From: Fluviibacter phosphoraccumulans
GTDB lineage: Bacteria; Pseudomonadota; Gammaproteobacteria; Burkholderiales; Rhodocyclaceae
NCBI RefSeq assembly: GCF_016110345.1
Contig: NZ_AP019011.1
Coordinates: 186,001 to 250,000 of the forward strand
Length of the DNA: 64,000 nt
Reading direction: 5' to 3'
The notes under the pieces were generated by a model. The model was not told the origin of the DNA. It made no database searches and saw only the letters and a program-made list of their open reading frames with translations. Below, one piece after another: positions 52,598-61,663 of this stretch (position 1 is its first letter; each line of letters opens with the position of its first letter). The translations under genes and the position numbers were made by a program.

Positions 52598-53292
52598 AAC
52601 GCACGGGTCTACTCGCATTGCTATCTTTGGCCTTAATCATCCAGTCGCCGGTCCGGGCACAGGGGATTCCGGTCATTGATGCAGCTAATCTGGAGCAGGC
52701 ATTACAGAACATTGCTGCCTGGCAACGCCAGCTTCAGGCCATGCAACAACAATACGAGCAACAGGTGGCTCAGTTCAAGGCGCTTACCGGTGCACGTGGC
52801 TTCGGCGATATCCTGAGTAACCCGCTCCTTCAGAAATATCTGCCGCTTAACTGGCAGCAGGTCTATCAGGGGGTGCGGACCGGCAACATGTCGGATCTTG
52901 CTGCCGCTGCCCGGCAGCAGAACCTGATCTACGACTGCCTGGCTCAGCAAGGGCAGTCCCAGCAGCTCTGCCGTGCACAGTTGGGGGCCACGTACCAGGT
53001 GCGGGACATCTTCCAGAAAGCCTACGACACGGCTGTCGCCCAGTTTGACCGTATTGGTCAGCTTCAGAGTCAGATCGGTAAAACCGATGATCCCAAGGGT
53101 ATCGCCGAACTCCAGGCACGGATCGGAACCGAACAAAGCGTTTTGCAGAACGCCATGCTTCAGGCCCAACTGGGTCAGCAACTGGCTGAAGCCGAGAACA
53201 GGCTGATTCTGCAGCAACGTGCTGAAATCGCGCACAAGGCGTATAGCGCTGGCGGAGCGCTGGATACCCAACCCATGAACTACCAGCACTAG
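52594..53292 (+). CDS. virB5: VirB5 minor pilin
   Basis: The 232-residue protein has a Sec signal (cleavage near VRA-QG, residue 23) and a helical Gln-rich body (LQAMQQQYEQQVAQFKALTG). It is typical of VirB5/TrbF-like pilus-tip adhesins. A cysteine pair lies near the middle. It is coupled to virB4. Confidence 0.87.
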   Translation: MKRTGLLALLSLALIIQSPVRAQGIPVIDAANLEQALQNIAAWQRQLQAMQQQYEQQVAQFKALTGARGFGDILSNPLLQKYLPLNWQQVYQGVRTGNMSDLAAAARQQNLIYDCLAQQGQSQQLCRAQLGATYQVRDIFQKAYDTAVAQFDRIGQLQSQIGKTDDPKGIAELQARIGTEQSVLQNAMLQAQLGQQLAEAENRLILQQRAEIAHKAYSAGGALDTQPMNYQH

Positions 53293-53298
53293 GAGGAC

Positions 53299-54318
53299 AT
53301 GATGGGTATCCAGTTCAACGGTTTCTCGGCAATCGGACAATCTTTCGAATCTGCCGTCAGCATCATCAATTCGGTGTCGAGCAGTCTGGCTTCGCTCATT
53401 ACGCCAATACTGCTGACCATTGTCGCCATCTGGATCATTGCCTATGGTCTGGCCACGATGCGCGGCGAAGTGCAGCAGCCGATCATGCAGATGGTCGGGC
53501 GCTACTACCGTCTTGGCCTCTTCATGGCATGCGGTTTATCGATGGGGGTTTTCCAGGGGCAGATCGTGCCCGCTGTCATGGATCTGCAGACGGGTCTGGC
53601 GGCTGCAGCAGCTAAAAGCATGAACTCTATGAGTGGCATGTGCACCGGGAGTGCAACCAATCCCTATGCCATGCTGGATTGTTATGGATCGGCCGCACTC
53701 GCGCTGGTCGGTGCGTATTTCAATCAGGCGGTGGCAGATGGCTCGGCACTGGCCATTGGTGCGGCCCTGGTCGATGCCGCCTGTGGTCTGGTCATCCTGA
53801 TCGGTGTCACTCTTTACGGCGTCATCATGGCGCTCGAATTCATCGAAGCGCGTCTGATGCTCTTCCTGACACTGGCGCTTGGCCCGATATTCATCGTTTG
53901 CGGGGCGTTCCCACGGACGGAAGCCTACTTCGGGAACTGGCTCTCCAAGCTCGCGAATCTGATCATCCACAACACCCTGATCATCGCCTATGTCGCCATG
54001 TCGATGGGGATATTCATGAATAACTTCCAGCCGGTGATTGGCACCGTCATGAATTCCTCCGGCACCGTGACGGGCATTACCGATCTGCTCGGGCCTTCGG
54101 GCATATCGCCGACAACCTTTGCCCTGCAGGTCCTGCTCGAAACCTTCGTACTTGGGTTGCTCGGTCTGAAGATCCCGCATCTGGCATCCGCGCTGACGAG
54201 TGGCGGTTATGGCGGATCCGGTGCGGTGGGCTTCCTCACCGGCATGGCGGCGCAGGCCATGCGGACCCGGCTGCCCCGGTCTGCCCCTGCGAGCGGTGGG
54301 CAGATCCGTCAGGGCTAA
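53299..54318 (+). CDS. virB6: VirB6 inner-membrane channel protein
   Basis: This 339-residue polytopic membrane protein has at least five hydrophobic helices, a TrbL/VirB6 type core and a conserved-looking EARLMLFLTLALGPIFI. GGAGG just before ATG supports the start. A Gly/Pro/Arg-rich tail ends the protein. Confidence 0.9.
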   Translation: MMGIQFNGFSAIGQSFESAVSIINSVSSSLASLITPILLTIVAIWIIAYGLATMRGEVQQPIMQMVGRYYRLGLFMACGLSMGVFQGQIVPAVMDLQTGLAAAAAKSMNSMSGMCTGSATNPYAMLDCYGSAALALVGAYFNQAVADGSALAIGAALVDAACGLVILIGVTLYGVIMALEFIEARLMLFLTLALGPIFIVCGAFPRTEAYFGNWLSKLANLIIHNTLIIAYVAMSMGIFMNNFQPVIGTVMNSSGTVTGITDLLGPSGISPTTFALQVLLETFVLGLLGLKIPHLASALTSGGYGGSGAVGFLTGMAAQAMRTRLPRSAPASGGQIRQG

Positions 54319-54344
54319 TCCAGTTCAGTTCCAAAGTGACAGCG

Positions 54345-54358
54345 GTGTTAGCGCACCG
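54345..54358 (+). promoter_or_regulatory. Recurring hairpin motif, copy 3 (before virB8)
   Basis: GGTGTTAGCGCACC is identical to copy 1 on the opposite strand. CGATAGGAG with the virB8 ribosome site follows 13 bases later. It lies in the only sizeable gap (66 bases) in the secretion operon. Confidence 0.5.
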
Positions 54359-54384
54359 GAATAACCGTAGCGATAGGAGTTTGT

Positions 54385-55218
54385 ATGTTCCGTATACCCA
54401 AAGGCTGGCTCAAACGGCAGTCACCGTCCGGCGAGACGCTGGCCGTAAAACCCGAAGCCGATAGTAGTTCGATCCATAAGCCGACCATTTACGAAGAAGC
54501 CGTCACCTGGGAGAACTCCCGTCAGGAGGCGCTAGAGAAGTCAGAGGCCCGTGCCTGGTCGGTGGTGCGCTGGACCAGTGTGCTTGCCGTTCTGGCGATG
54601 GCCGCGCTCGTGATTCTCGCGCCGTTCTACAAGATCGTGCCGCTCACCTTCGAGGTCGACAAGCTGACAGGCCAGGCCCAGCTGGTGGACCTCACCGGAC
54701 CCATGCCCATGACCTCGACCGAGGCGATGGATAAGCACTGGGTCGCCGATTATGTGCGGACACGGGAACGCTTCGTCTGGACGCTATTGCAGCTGGATTA
54801 CGACCATACGATGAATCTATCCGATGAAAGAGTGGCTCGCGAATATCGGGCTGAATATGAGGGCCCCAGTTCGAGGGACAAACGACTGGGGCCAGCAACG
54901 GACGAGCGGGTCAGGATTCTGGGCGTCACCTTGCCACCCAACGAACCGGGAAAAGCAGTGGTGCGATTCGAGCGGATTACGCGGCGGGATGGCACGGATG
55001 TCGATGTCGGTATCTATGTCGCAACGCTTTCCTATAAATACCAGCCACCCGCGCTGTTCTCGAAGGAGCGCAACGTCGTTGACAATCCGCTGGGCTTCAA
55101 GGTCTCAGGCTTTGTGGTGGATCAGGAACTCAAGAGCAAAGCCCCCGTGAGCAAGGATGGACAGCTTGATGCCCCGGCGCCAACCTTACCCGTGCTGCCT
55201 GCGCAGCCCGGTGCCTGA
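54385..55218 (+). CDS. virB8: VirB8 assembly protein
   Basis: The 277-residue protein has a cytoplasmic N-terminus, one helix (about 60-80) and a periplasmic VirB8 domain with YVRTRERFVWTLLQLDY and RIT...DVGIYVATLSYKY. It nucleates the secretion channel. AGGAG lies before ATG. A Pro-rich tail ends it. virB7 is not found between virB6 and virB8. Confidence 0.92.
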   Translation: MFRIPKGWLKRQSPSGETLAVKPEADSSSIHKPTIYEEAVTWENSRQEALEKSEARAWSVVRWTSVLAVLAMAALVILAPFYKIVPLTFEVDKLTGQAQLVDLTGPMPMTSTEAMDKHWVADYVRTRERFVWTLLQLDYDHTMNLSDERVAREYRAEYEGPSSRDKRLGPATDERVRILGVTLPPNEPGKAVVRFERITRRDGTDVDVGIYVATLSYKYQPPALFSKERNVVDNPLGFKVSGFVVDQELKSKAPVSKDGQLDAPAPTLPVLPAQPGA

Positions 55219-55229
55219 GGGAGGCGGTG

Positions 55230-56090
55230 ATGAAACGACTGCCTCAATCCCTCATCGCCGTGATGGCCGCTATCAGCCTGGTGTCCGGACCGGCCAGTGC
55301 AGCGCCCATCAAGTTCCAGCGGATCATGGTGCTCGATTACGACGAAGACGCTCAGGACAAACCGATCCCGATTCTGACCAAGCGGGGATTCGTCACCCAG
55401 ATCGACTTCGGAAAGGGAGAGGCTATCGAGTCACTTGGTGCCACCAGCCAGGCTGCCGCACTGACCGGGGATGCGGATGGCTGGATTGTGGTGGGCCGCA
55501 AAGGGGACCGGCATCTCTATCTGAAGCCCAAGTCAGAGGCATATCCCAGCAACCTGCTGGTGGTGACTAACCGCTACAACTATGCTTTCGAACTTCGCAT
55601 CCTGCCCGATGAGTCGCGTTCGGACGGGGTCTGGCGGCTCAGTTTCAGGTATCCCAATGACGGGTTAAGCAATGCCGAAGTCCGGGCGAATCAGGTTGCC
55701 TATGCGCTCGGGTCGCCTACGGAAAAGCGCAATCTGAAGTACCGGATCGAACTGATCCGGGGTAACGGTGACATTCTGCCGAAGAAGGCATGGGATGACG
55801 GCCGGTTTACCTATATCGCCATGGGTAACAACCGGGAGATTCCGGCCGCATTCAAGGTCGATGGTAACGATGGTGAAAGTACCGTCAACCTCCATACCGA
55901 AGGCCAGTTGCTGGTGATTCATGAAGTCGCACGACGATTCCTGCTGAGGCTGGATAAACAGGAAGTTGGCATCTGGAATGAAGCCTTCGATCCGGACGGT
56001 ATGGCGAACACCACCGGAACCGCATCATCAGAGGTTGTTCGGGAAGTCGTTCAGCCGGAAACCACGGCCCTGCCGATGGGAGGTCGATGA
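55230..56090 (+). CDS. virB9: VirB9 outer-membrane core protein
   Basis: The 286-residue protein has a signal peptide (cleavage near SAA) and a VirB9/CagX domain, with KFQRIMVLDYDEDA near the start and DDGRFTYIAMGNNREIPAAF in the C-terminal region. With VirB7 and VirB10 it forms the core complex. ATG at 55230 is favoured over GTG at 55227. Confidence 0.92.
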   Translation: MKRLPQSLIAVMAAISLVSGPASAAPIKFQRIMVLDYDEDAQDKPIPILTKRGFVTQIDFGKGEAIESLGATSQAAALTGDADGWIVVGRKGDRHLYLKPKSEAYPSNLLVVTNRYNYAFELRILPDESRSDGVWRLSFRYPNDGLSNAEVRANQVAYALGSPTEKRNLKYRIELIRGNGDILPKKAWDDGRFTYIAMGNNREIPAAFKVDGNDGESTVNLHTEGQLLVIHEVARRFLLRLDKQEVGIWNEAFDPDGMANTTGTASSEVVREVVQPETTALPMGGR

Positions 56091-57319
56091 TGAGTGAAGC
56101 GCAAAACACACCGGATTCGTTGCCGGACTCCCTAGTGACTGAAGGGCGAGGTGGCCCGGCAATACAGGAGCGTCCCTTCTGGTCGAAAGTCATGGCGGGA
56201 AAAGAGAGCTGGCTTCCGGCAACGCTGGTCGGGGTCATCCTTGCTGTCGTTGCGGGGATCGGTTTCTTCTTTCTACGCGATGCCCACTTCAGCGAGAGTG
56301 GTGCCAAACGTTTTGATAGTCGGAATTCGGGAACATCACTCAAGGCATCCCGCGAACTCGGCGCTGCCGGAGATGGTGGGCAAGCACCGTTACCTCCGGT
56401 AGCCAAACTACCGGATCCGGTTAATCCGCCAATGCCTGTTGGACCGGTATCGGTGCATCCGGTCACGCCAGCACCTGCCGGTGCCGCGCCCAGAAATCGC
56501 TTCGATGCGCCATTGCTGCCGAATGAAGGTACCGGTAAAGATGGGCAGGGCGGCTATGGCGGTGGTTCAGCGACCATGGTGCAGCCTGCTTCAACGGGCA
56601 CCCCGGCGGCTCAGCAGGGATCAAACGCCGGCACCTTCGACGGCAATCTCAAGTCTGCACCGACACCCAGAGCTCAGGCAGGTCTGATCGGCAATCGTAA
56701 CCTGCTACTTGCCAAGGGTACGCTGCTCGATTGTGTCCTGAATACCGCTATTAACTCAACAATACCCGGCATGGTCTCCTGCACGTTGACGCGGAATGTC
56801 TACAGCGACAACGGCAAAGTTCTCTTGCTGGAGCGCGGATCGACGGTCACCGGTGAGTTCGGGGGGCGGGTCAGGACAGGTCAGAGCCGCATTTACGTGC
56901 TCTGGAACCGGATCAAGACGCCAAAAGGCGTGGTGGTGAATCTCGATTCTCCGGGCTCGGATGCTTTAGGTCGATCCGGTGTTGATGGAGAGGTGGACAA
57001 GCACTGGGGTGAACGGATCGGGAATGCCTTCCTGCTCTCGCTCATCCAGGATGCCATCGGTTATGCCGCCACAAGGGGCAATAACCAGAACGGTAGCTCG
57101 CAGATGTATTTCCAGAATACGCAGCAGACCGGCGACAACATGGCCAACACGATCCTCAAGGACTCACTCCAGATCCCACCGACGATTACCAAGAAGCAGG
57201 GTGAGCGCGTGGCCATCTTTGTGGCACGGGATCTCGACTTCTCGGCTGTCTATGACCTGATGCCTCAAACGCCTGTTACACAACTCCCTGTTCAACAGAC
57301 CAACACACCACAACCATGA
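56087..57319 (+). CDS. virB10: VirB10 core protein
   Basis: The 410-residue protein has one helix (about 44-64), a proline-rich periplasmic linker and a TrbI/VirB10 domain (LLAKGTLLDCVLNTAINSTI, RGSTVTGEFGGRV). It spans both membranes and senses ATP use. It overlaps virB9 and the next gene by four bases each. Confidence 0.94.
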   Translation: MMSEAQNTPDSLPDSLVTEGRGGPAIQERPFWSKVMAGKESWLPATLVGVILAVVAGIGFFFLRDAHFSESGAKRFDSRNSGTSLKASRELGAAGDGGQAPLPPVAKLPDPVNPPMPVGPVSVHPVTPAPAGAAPRNRFDAPLLPNEGTGKDGQGGYGGGSATMVQPASTGTPAAQQGSNAGTFDGNLKSAPTPRAQAGLIGNRNLLLAKGTLLDCVLNTAINSTIPGMVSCTLTRNVYSDNGKVLLLERGSTVTGEFGGRVRTGQSRIYVLWNRIKTPKGVVVNLDSPGSDALGRSGVDGEVDKHWGERIGNAFLLSLIQDAIGYAATRGNNQNGSSQMYFQNTQQTGDNMANTILKDSLQIPPTITKKQGERVAIFVARDLDFSAVYDLMPQTPVTQLPVQQTNTPQP

Positions 57320-57600
57320 AAAATACAGCCTTGTTCCTTATGTTCCTGATGACGCAATCTGCCTATGCCGATGACTGGGGTTGCCAGGTCATGCTCTGCA
57401 TGTCGAACCCGGCTGGTCCGATGGCCGTGGCCGAGTGTGTGCCGCCGATGCAGCGACTCTATGACGCGATGTCCAGGAAAGGTTTCCAGTGGCCGACCTG
57501 TGATCTTGCCGGGAAGCCGGATACCCCGAAACCCTTCTCAGTCGATCCGAACGCCAAACCGTTCGCCACTCCAGATGCATCGCAGTCAGGGGGCAACTGA
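57316..57600 (+). CDS. TrbM/KikA-like periplasmic protein
   Basis: The 94-residue protein has a signal peptide (cleavage near AYA-DD, residue 18) and the pattern WGCQVMLCMSNPAGP...AECVPPMQRLY, matching TrbM/KikA family proteins of conjugation systems: four cysteines, two likely disulfides. Its exact role is unknown. It stands where some systems have entry or mating-pair accessory genes. It has no lipobox, so it is not VirB7. Confidence 0.7.
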   Translation: MKNTALFLMFLMTQSAYADDWGCQVMLCMSNPAGPMAVAECVPPMQRLYDAMSRKGFQWPTCDLAGKPDTPKPFSVDPNAKPFATPDASQSGGN

Positions 57601-58707
57601 ATGATCGGTGCAATGGAACTGATCGATAACACCCTGCGCGGGGATGAGGCGTTACGGGAATTCGTGAAGCCACTGATGGCACTGCTCTACCGGCCAGAGA
57701 CCACAGAGCTCATCATCAACGAACCCGGTGTGGTGTTTGCCGAATCGGATTGCGGCTGGGAGCGGCATGAGTTTCCGCAGCTGGATATGGATCATCTGAT
57801 GCAGATGGCCAAGGCCATTGCCACCCATAGCAAGCAGGAAATCTCGGCACAGCATCCCATTCTGTCGGCGATGCTGCCCACGCAGGAACGGGTGCAGATC
57901 GTGATGCCTCCGGCCGTGCCGGTCGGAACCATCTCTTTCTCTGTACGCCGTCCATCGGCACGCATTCAAACCTTGGATGAATACGAGAGCCAGAAGGTAT
58001 TCGAGACGACCCAGTGGCACCTGCCGGAGTCGGAGATGGAAGGGGTTGGCAAGATGACCGTCCCTGGCTCGGATCAGAAGTTGATCAAGCTACTCAGAGC
58101 AAGACGCTTCGCAGACTTTCTGGCTGAGGCTGTGACGAACCGCCTGAATATCTGCGTGGTCGGCGATACCGGTTCCGGCAAAACCACGCTTATGAAAACC
58201 CTCTGTCAGTCAATTCCCGGCTATGAGCGGATCATCACCATTGAGGACGTGCGGGAACTGTTCATGCCCAAGCACGACAATCAGGTGAACCTGTTGTATT
58301 CGAAGGGTGGGCAGGGGCAGGCCAAGGTGACTCCGGCCGATCTGATTGCCAGCTGTATGCGCATGAAGCCGGATCGGGTGCTGCTGGCCGAACTCCGCGG
58401 TAGCGAGAGTTATGACTTCCTCAAGCTGCTGACCACAGGCCATAGCGGATCCATTACCAGCTTTCATGCCGAAAGCTGTAGCCGGGCCATTGCCAGGTTC
58501 GCCCTGATGGCCAAGGAGCACCCGGAGGCGGTCGCCTATGACGATGTGGCTCTGAAGCGGCTGCTCTTCATGACCATGGACGTCATCGCTCATCTCAAGG
58601 CTGAGCCTGTCTTTGACGCCGAGGGTCAGCAGGTTGGCAAGCGGCGGGTCATGACGGAAATCTACTTCGACCCCTATAAGCGGCTGGAACTGGCGTATGC
58701 CACTTAA
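57601..58707 (+). CDS. virB11: VirB11 traffic ATPase
   Basis: The 368-residue hexameric ATPase has an N-terminal domain, a P-loop GDTGSGKT at 188-195, TIEDVRELF, and the RMKPDRVLLAELRG and TGHSGSITSFHAES boxes typical of VirB11. It switches the channel between pilus building and DNA transfer. It starts directly after the preceding stop. Confidence 0.95.
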   Translation: MIGAMELIDNTLRGDEALREFVKPLMALLYRPETTELIINEPGVVFAESDCGWERHEFPQLDMDHLMQMAKAIATHSKQEISAQHPILSAMLPTQERVQIVMPPAVPVGTISFSVRRPSARIQTLDEYESQKVFETTQWHLPESEMEGVGKMTVPGSDQKLIKLLRARRFADFLAEAVTNRLNICVVGDTGSGKTTLMKTLCQSIPGYERIITIEDVRELFMPKHDNQVNLLYSKGGQGQAKVTPADLIASCMRMKPDRVLLAELRGSESYDFLKLLTTGHSGSITSFHAESCSRAIARFALMAKEHPEAVAYDDVALKRLLFMTMDVIAHLKAEPVFDAEGQQVGKRRVMTEIYFDPYKRLELAYAT

Positions 58708-58743
58708 AACTTGCCTTACAACACAGGGGGGATATAATAAATC

Positions 58744-59055
58744 ATGGCTGAGTCAAAAACCACGGAAATCAAGCAAAGTGACGAAACTCATAAGATCTCG
58801 GATAAACGGGGTAATGGCAAATTGCGCCGCGAAGTCTGGGTGGATGCTCAAGGAAAGGTCGTTCGCTACAACCTGGCCTACATCAACCACCACCTGTTTC
58901 AGGGGGACAATGGGCGTGTCATTGGCTACGACAACGCACATGGGGTGCACCACCGGCATTACTTTGGTGGGGTAAGCCCAGTAGATTTTGTATCGTTTGA
59001 TGATATTGAAGATCGATTTGAAGCGGATTGGTCCGCATTAGGGAGTGGGCAATGA
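58744..59055 (+). CDS. tumE: TumE-family toxin
   Basis: The 103-residue protein has the TumE (DUF6516) pattern RVIGYDNAHGVHHRHYFGG followed by DFVSFDDIEDRF. GGGGGGA precedes the ATG and TATAATAA lies just before it. It overlaps the next gene (ATGA) as a type II toxin-antitoxin pair. Target of the toxin is not evident. Confidence 0.8.
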   Translation: MAESKTTEIKQSDETHKISDKRGNGKLRREVWVDAQGKVVRYNLAYINHHLFQGDNGRVIGYDNAHGVHHRHYFGGVSPVDFVSFDDIEDRFEADWSALGSGQ

Positions 59056-59426
59056 AGAAACTCATTTTAAAGACTGGTACTGAGCAGGATTTTTTCAAGC
59101 GCGGTCGCGAGATCGCCAAAGCAGCCGATCTTGGTCAGCCTATTCCCGAAGAATCGATTATCAGCTTTGAAGATCCTGCCGATGTCACGAAACTGATCAC
59201 AACGGCACGTTTGGCTTTGTTTCGAGCCATTAAAGAGTGCCCGGGTTCTATTACCCAGATTTCTGCGCGACTTCGCCGTGACAGAAGCGCAGTCAAGCGT
59301 GACATTGATGAGTTGGAACGAGCTGGATTGCTTTTGGTTTCGACCAAGACTTTGCCTGGGCACGGGCGCATGAAAGAAGTTAGCGCCGCCGCATCGCAAT
59401 TCAATCTTCAGGCGGTGATTTTTTAG
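59052..59426 (+). CDS. tumA: TumA-like antitoxin (winged helix)
   Basis: The 124-residue protein has a winged-helix domain ITQISARLRRDRSAVKRDID followed by GLLLVSTKTLPGHGRMKEV. It pairs with TumE, to which it is translationally coupled. Such antitoxins usually repress their own promoter. Family assignment is by context and motif. Confidence 0.75.
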   Translation: MKKLILKTGTEQDFFKRGREIAKAADLGQPIPEESIISFEDPADVTKLITTARLALFRAIKECPGSITQISARLRRDRSAVKRDIDELERAGLLLVSTKTLPGHGRMKEVSAAASQFNLQAVIF

Positions 59427-59573
59427 GCGAACCTAACCAACAGAGTTTCCCTTTTTAGAAGGGCATTCTCTACTATTCCGGACAGTATTTAGTTCCGGCG
59501 AAACTAATGAGTAACGAAGACCAGATACAAATCAGCCGAATCAGCATGAGGTATCTGACCAGAGGATTTTGAG

Positions 59574-61580
59574 ATGGCCATTCACCAATATCCGGTTGAG
59601 GTTCAACCTGATCATCTGGAAAAGATTACTCGGGCTAAGCCAATTCAAGCTCTGTCGGAGTTGATTTGGAATGGTCTAGACGCTGATGCTACCCGTATCA
59701 GCATTGCCTTCGAGAATAACGAGCTAGGCACTCTTGATCGCGTTACAGTCCGTGACAATGGAAACGGTCTGTCTTATGTGGATGCGCCAGATCGATTTCG
59801 TAGCCTCGGAGGCTCTTGGAAGCGACCTGGTGCCACAACTGCTAATGGACGATTCTTGCACGGACAAGAAGGTCGGGGTCGGTTCAAGGCGTTTGCTATC
59901 GGTGGCTATGCAGAATGGGCTGTTACGTACAGACGAGATGGAACGTGCTGGTCGTACACGATAACGATGTCTGGGGGTGATATCCGCCATGTTTCCATCT
60001 CGGATGAGGTTGAAACTAAACAGGACACGGAAACGGGAATTACCCTCACAATTACAGAGCCTCTCAAGGATTTTAGATCACTTGATAGCGAATCTGCGCT
60101 GACTGAGCTGACCCAGATTTTTGCTTTGTATCTTGCAGATTATGGTGATGTGATAATTCTCGTTGGCGGAAAACGAATCGACCCGTCCACCGTCATTGCC
60201 AGCCGCAAAGCCTTAAATCTCGCAGACATTGAAGTAGCCGGAAAAATTCATCCCGCAAGGCTAGAAATCGTCGAATGGAATGGGGTATCAAACCGTGCTT
60301 TATTTCTCTGCAATGACAAGCGTTTTCCTCTAACCCAAGTTGATCGACGCTTTCATATCGGTAACTTCCAATTCTCGGCCTACCTTCAATCCTCCTATCT
60401 CAACATCGCACAGCAGGAGGGTACGATTGAGCTGGCTGAGATGCAGCAACCAATCGTGGCCGCAATCGACGAAGCAATAAAAAATATCAAAGACTATTTC
60501 CGGAACCGTGCTGCTGAAGAAGCACGAAGTTACGTTCAGGAATGGAAAGCTGAGTCAATCTACCCATATCAGGGTGAAGCTGTTACCCACGTCGAGCAAA
60601 TCGAGCGCCAAGTGTTCGATATCGTGGCTCTCAACGTTGCCCGACACCTTCCAGATTTCACTGAATCGCCACCGAAAAACAGAGCATTCCAGTTGCGAAT
60701 GCTCCGACAGGCGATCGAAAAGAGTCCTGACGATCTGCAGCTGATTCTGACTGAAGTCCTGAATCTTCCAAAACGGAAACGGGATGAGCTTTCCGAATTG
60801 CTTCAGGACGTTTCCCTGTCTTCAATCATTAGCGCTGCGAAAGTCGTGGCCGATAGGCTTAAATTTATAACCGGCCTGGATGCAGTGCTCTTCGATCCTG
60901 AACCAAAGAAACGTCTCAAGGAGCGAACGCAGCTTCATCGCATCATCGCTGAAAACTGCTGGTTGTTCGGTGAAGAGTATGCTCTTTCCGTCGACGATCA
61001 ATCGCTGACGGAGGTGCTTCGATCGCACAAAAAGCTTCTGGGAGAGGATGTCGTTATCGATGCACCGGTCAAGCACGTTTCGCAGACTAGAGGGATTGTG
61101 GACTTGGTGCTTTCAAAGGCGATACGTCAACATCGAGCCAACGCCCTAACGCACTTGGTTGTAGAGCTTAAAGCACCTAAGGTCCCAATCAATACTGATG
61201 AAATTTCACAGATTGAAGGGTATGCCGCATCGATCATGAATGACGTTCGATTCCGGAACGTTGGAATTAACTGGGTATTTTGGGTCATCAGCGACGAACT
61301 GGGTCCGCACGCAAAATTCCGCATTATTGACGAGCCTACGGGGTTGATCCACAACGCTGGCAATGTCTCTATTTTCATCAAAACCTGGGCTCAAGTACTT
61401 GATGAAAATCGTTCTCGGCTTCAGTTTTTCCAGGAACGCCTTGAGCACAAGGCTGACAAAGGGGAATCCCTGAAATACCTGCAAGAGCGCCATGCCAAAT
61501 ATCTGGAAGGTGTCTTTGATGACAATCTGGAACTGCAGCCATCTGAGGAAGGCTCGGCACTGAATACTGAGTCAGTATGA
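59574..61580 (+). CDS. GHKL ATPase with C-terminal PD-(D/E)xK-type nuclease motif (cargo)
   Basis: The 668-residue protein has an N-terminal HATPase (GHKL) fold: N-box Glu29/Asn33/Asp36 (ELIWNGLDADA), G1 box DNGNG (61-65) and GQEGRGRFKAF (97-107). The middle (about 200-440) is helical and unrecognised. The C-terminal region begins near HRIIAENCWLFGEEY (455-469). It contains Asp510 (GIVDLVLSK) and Glu531-x-Lys533 (VVELKAP), the spacing of a PD-(D/E)xK nuclease like Shedu/DUF4263. It lies alone between a toxin-antitoxin pair and virB1, where cargo is expected. A DNA-targeting defence role is plausible, not shown. Confidence 0.75.
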   Translation: MAIHQYPVEVQPDHLEKITRAKPIQALSELIWNGLDADATRISIAFENNELGTLDRVTVRDNGNGLSYVDAPDRFRSLGGSWKRPGATTANGRFLHGQEGRGRFKAFAIGGYAEWAVTYRRDGTCWSYTITMSGGDIRHVSISDEVETKQDTETGITLTITEPLKDFRSLDSESALTELTQIFALYLADYGDVIILVGGKRIDPSTVIASRKALNLADIEVAGKIHPARLEIVEWNGVSNRALFLCNDKRFPLTQVDRRFHIGNFQFSAYLQSSYLNIAQQEGTIELAEMQQPIVAAIDEAIKNIKDYFRNRAAEEARSYVQEWKAESIYPYQGEAVTHVEQIERQVFDIVALNVARHLPDFTESPPKNRAFQLRMLRQAIEKSPDDLQLILTEVLNLPKRKRDELSELLQDVSLSSIISAAKVVADRLKFITGLDAVLFDPEPKKRLKERTQLHRIIAENCWLFGEEYALSVDDQSLTEVLRSHKKLLGEDVVIDAPVKHVSQTRGIVDLVLSKAIRQHRANALTHLVVELKAPKVPINTDEISQIEGYAASIMNDVRFRNVGINWVFWVISDELGPHAKFRIIDEPTGLIHNAGNVSIFIKTWAQVLDENRSRLQFFQERLEHKADKGESLKYLQERHAKYLEGVFDDNLELQPSEEGSALNTESV

Positions 61581-61663
61581 TTCTTGGCCGATGATCTGAA
61601 AGAGTTTGATCAGAAGTACTACACAAATTTAAGGGTTAGATACCACCACATCACCTGTTGCAC

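Noticed and set aside
57316..57600. TrbM-like protein as VirB7.
   Set aside because: It has a normal signal peptide without a lipobox cysteine and sits after virB10, not next to virB8.
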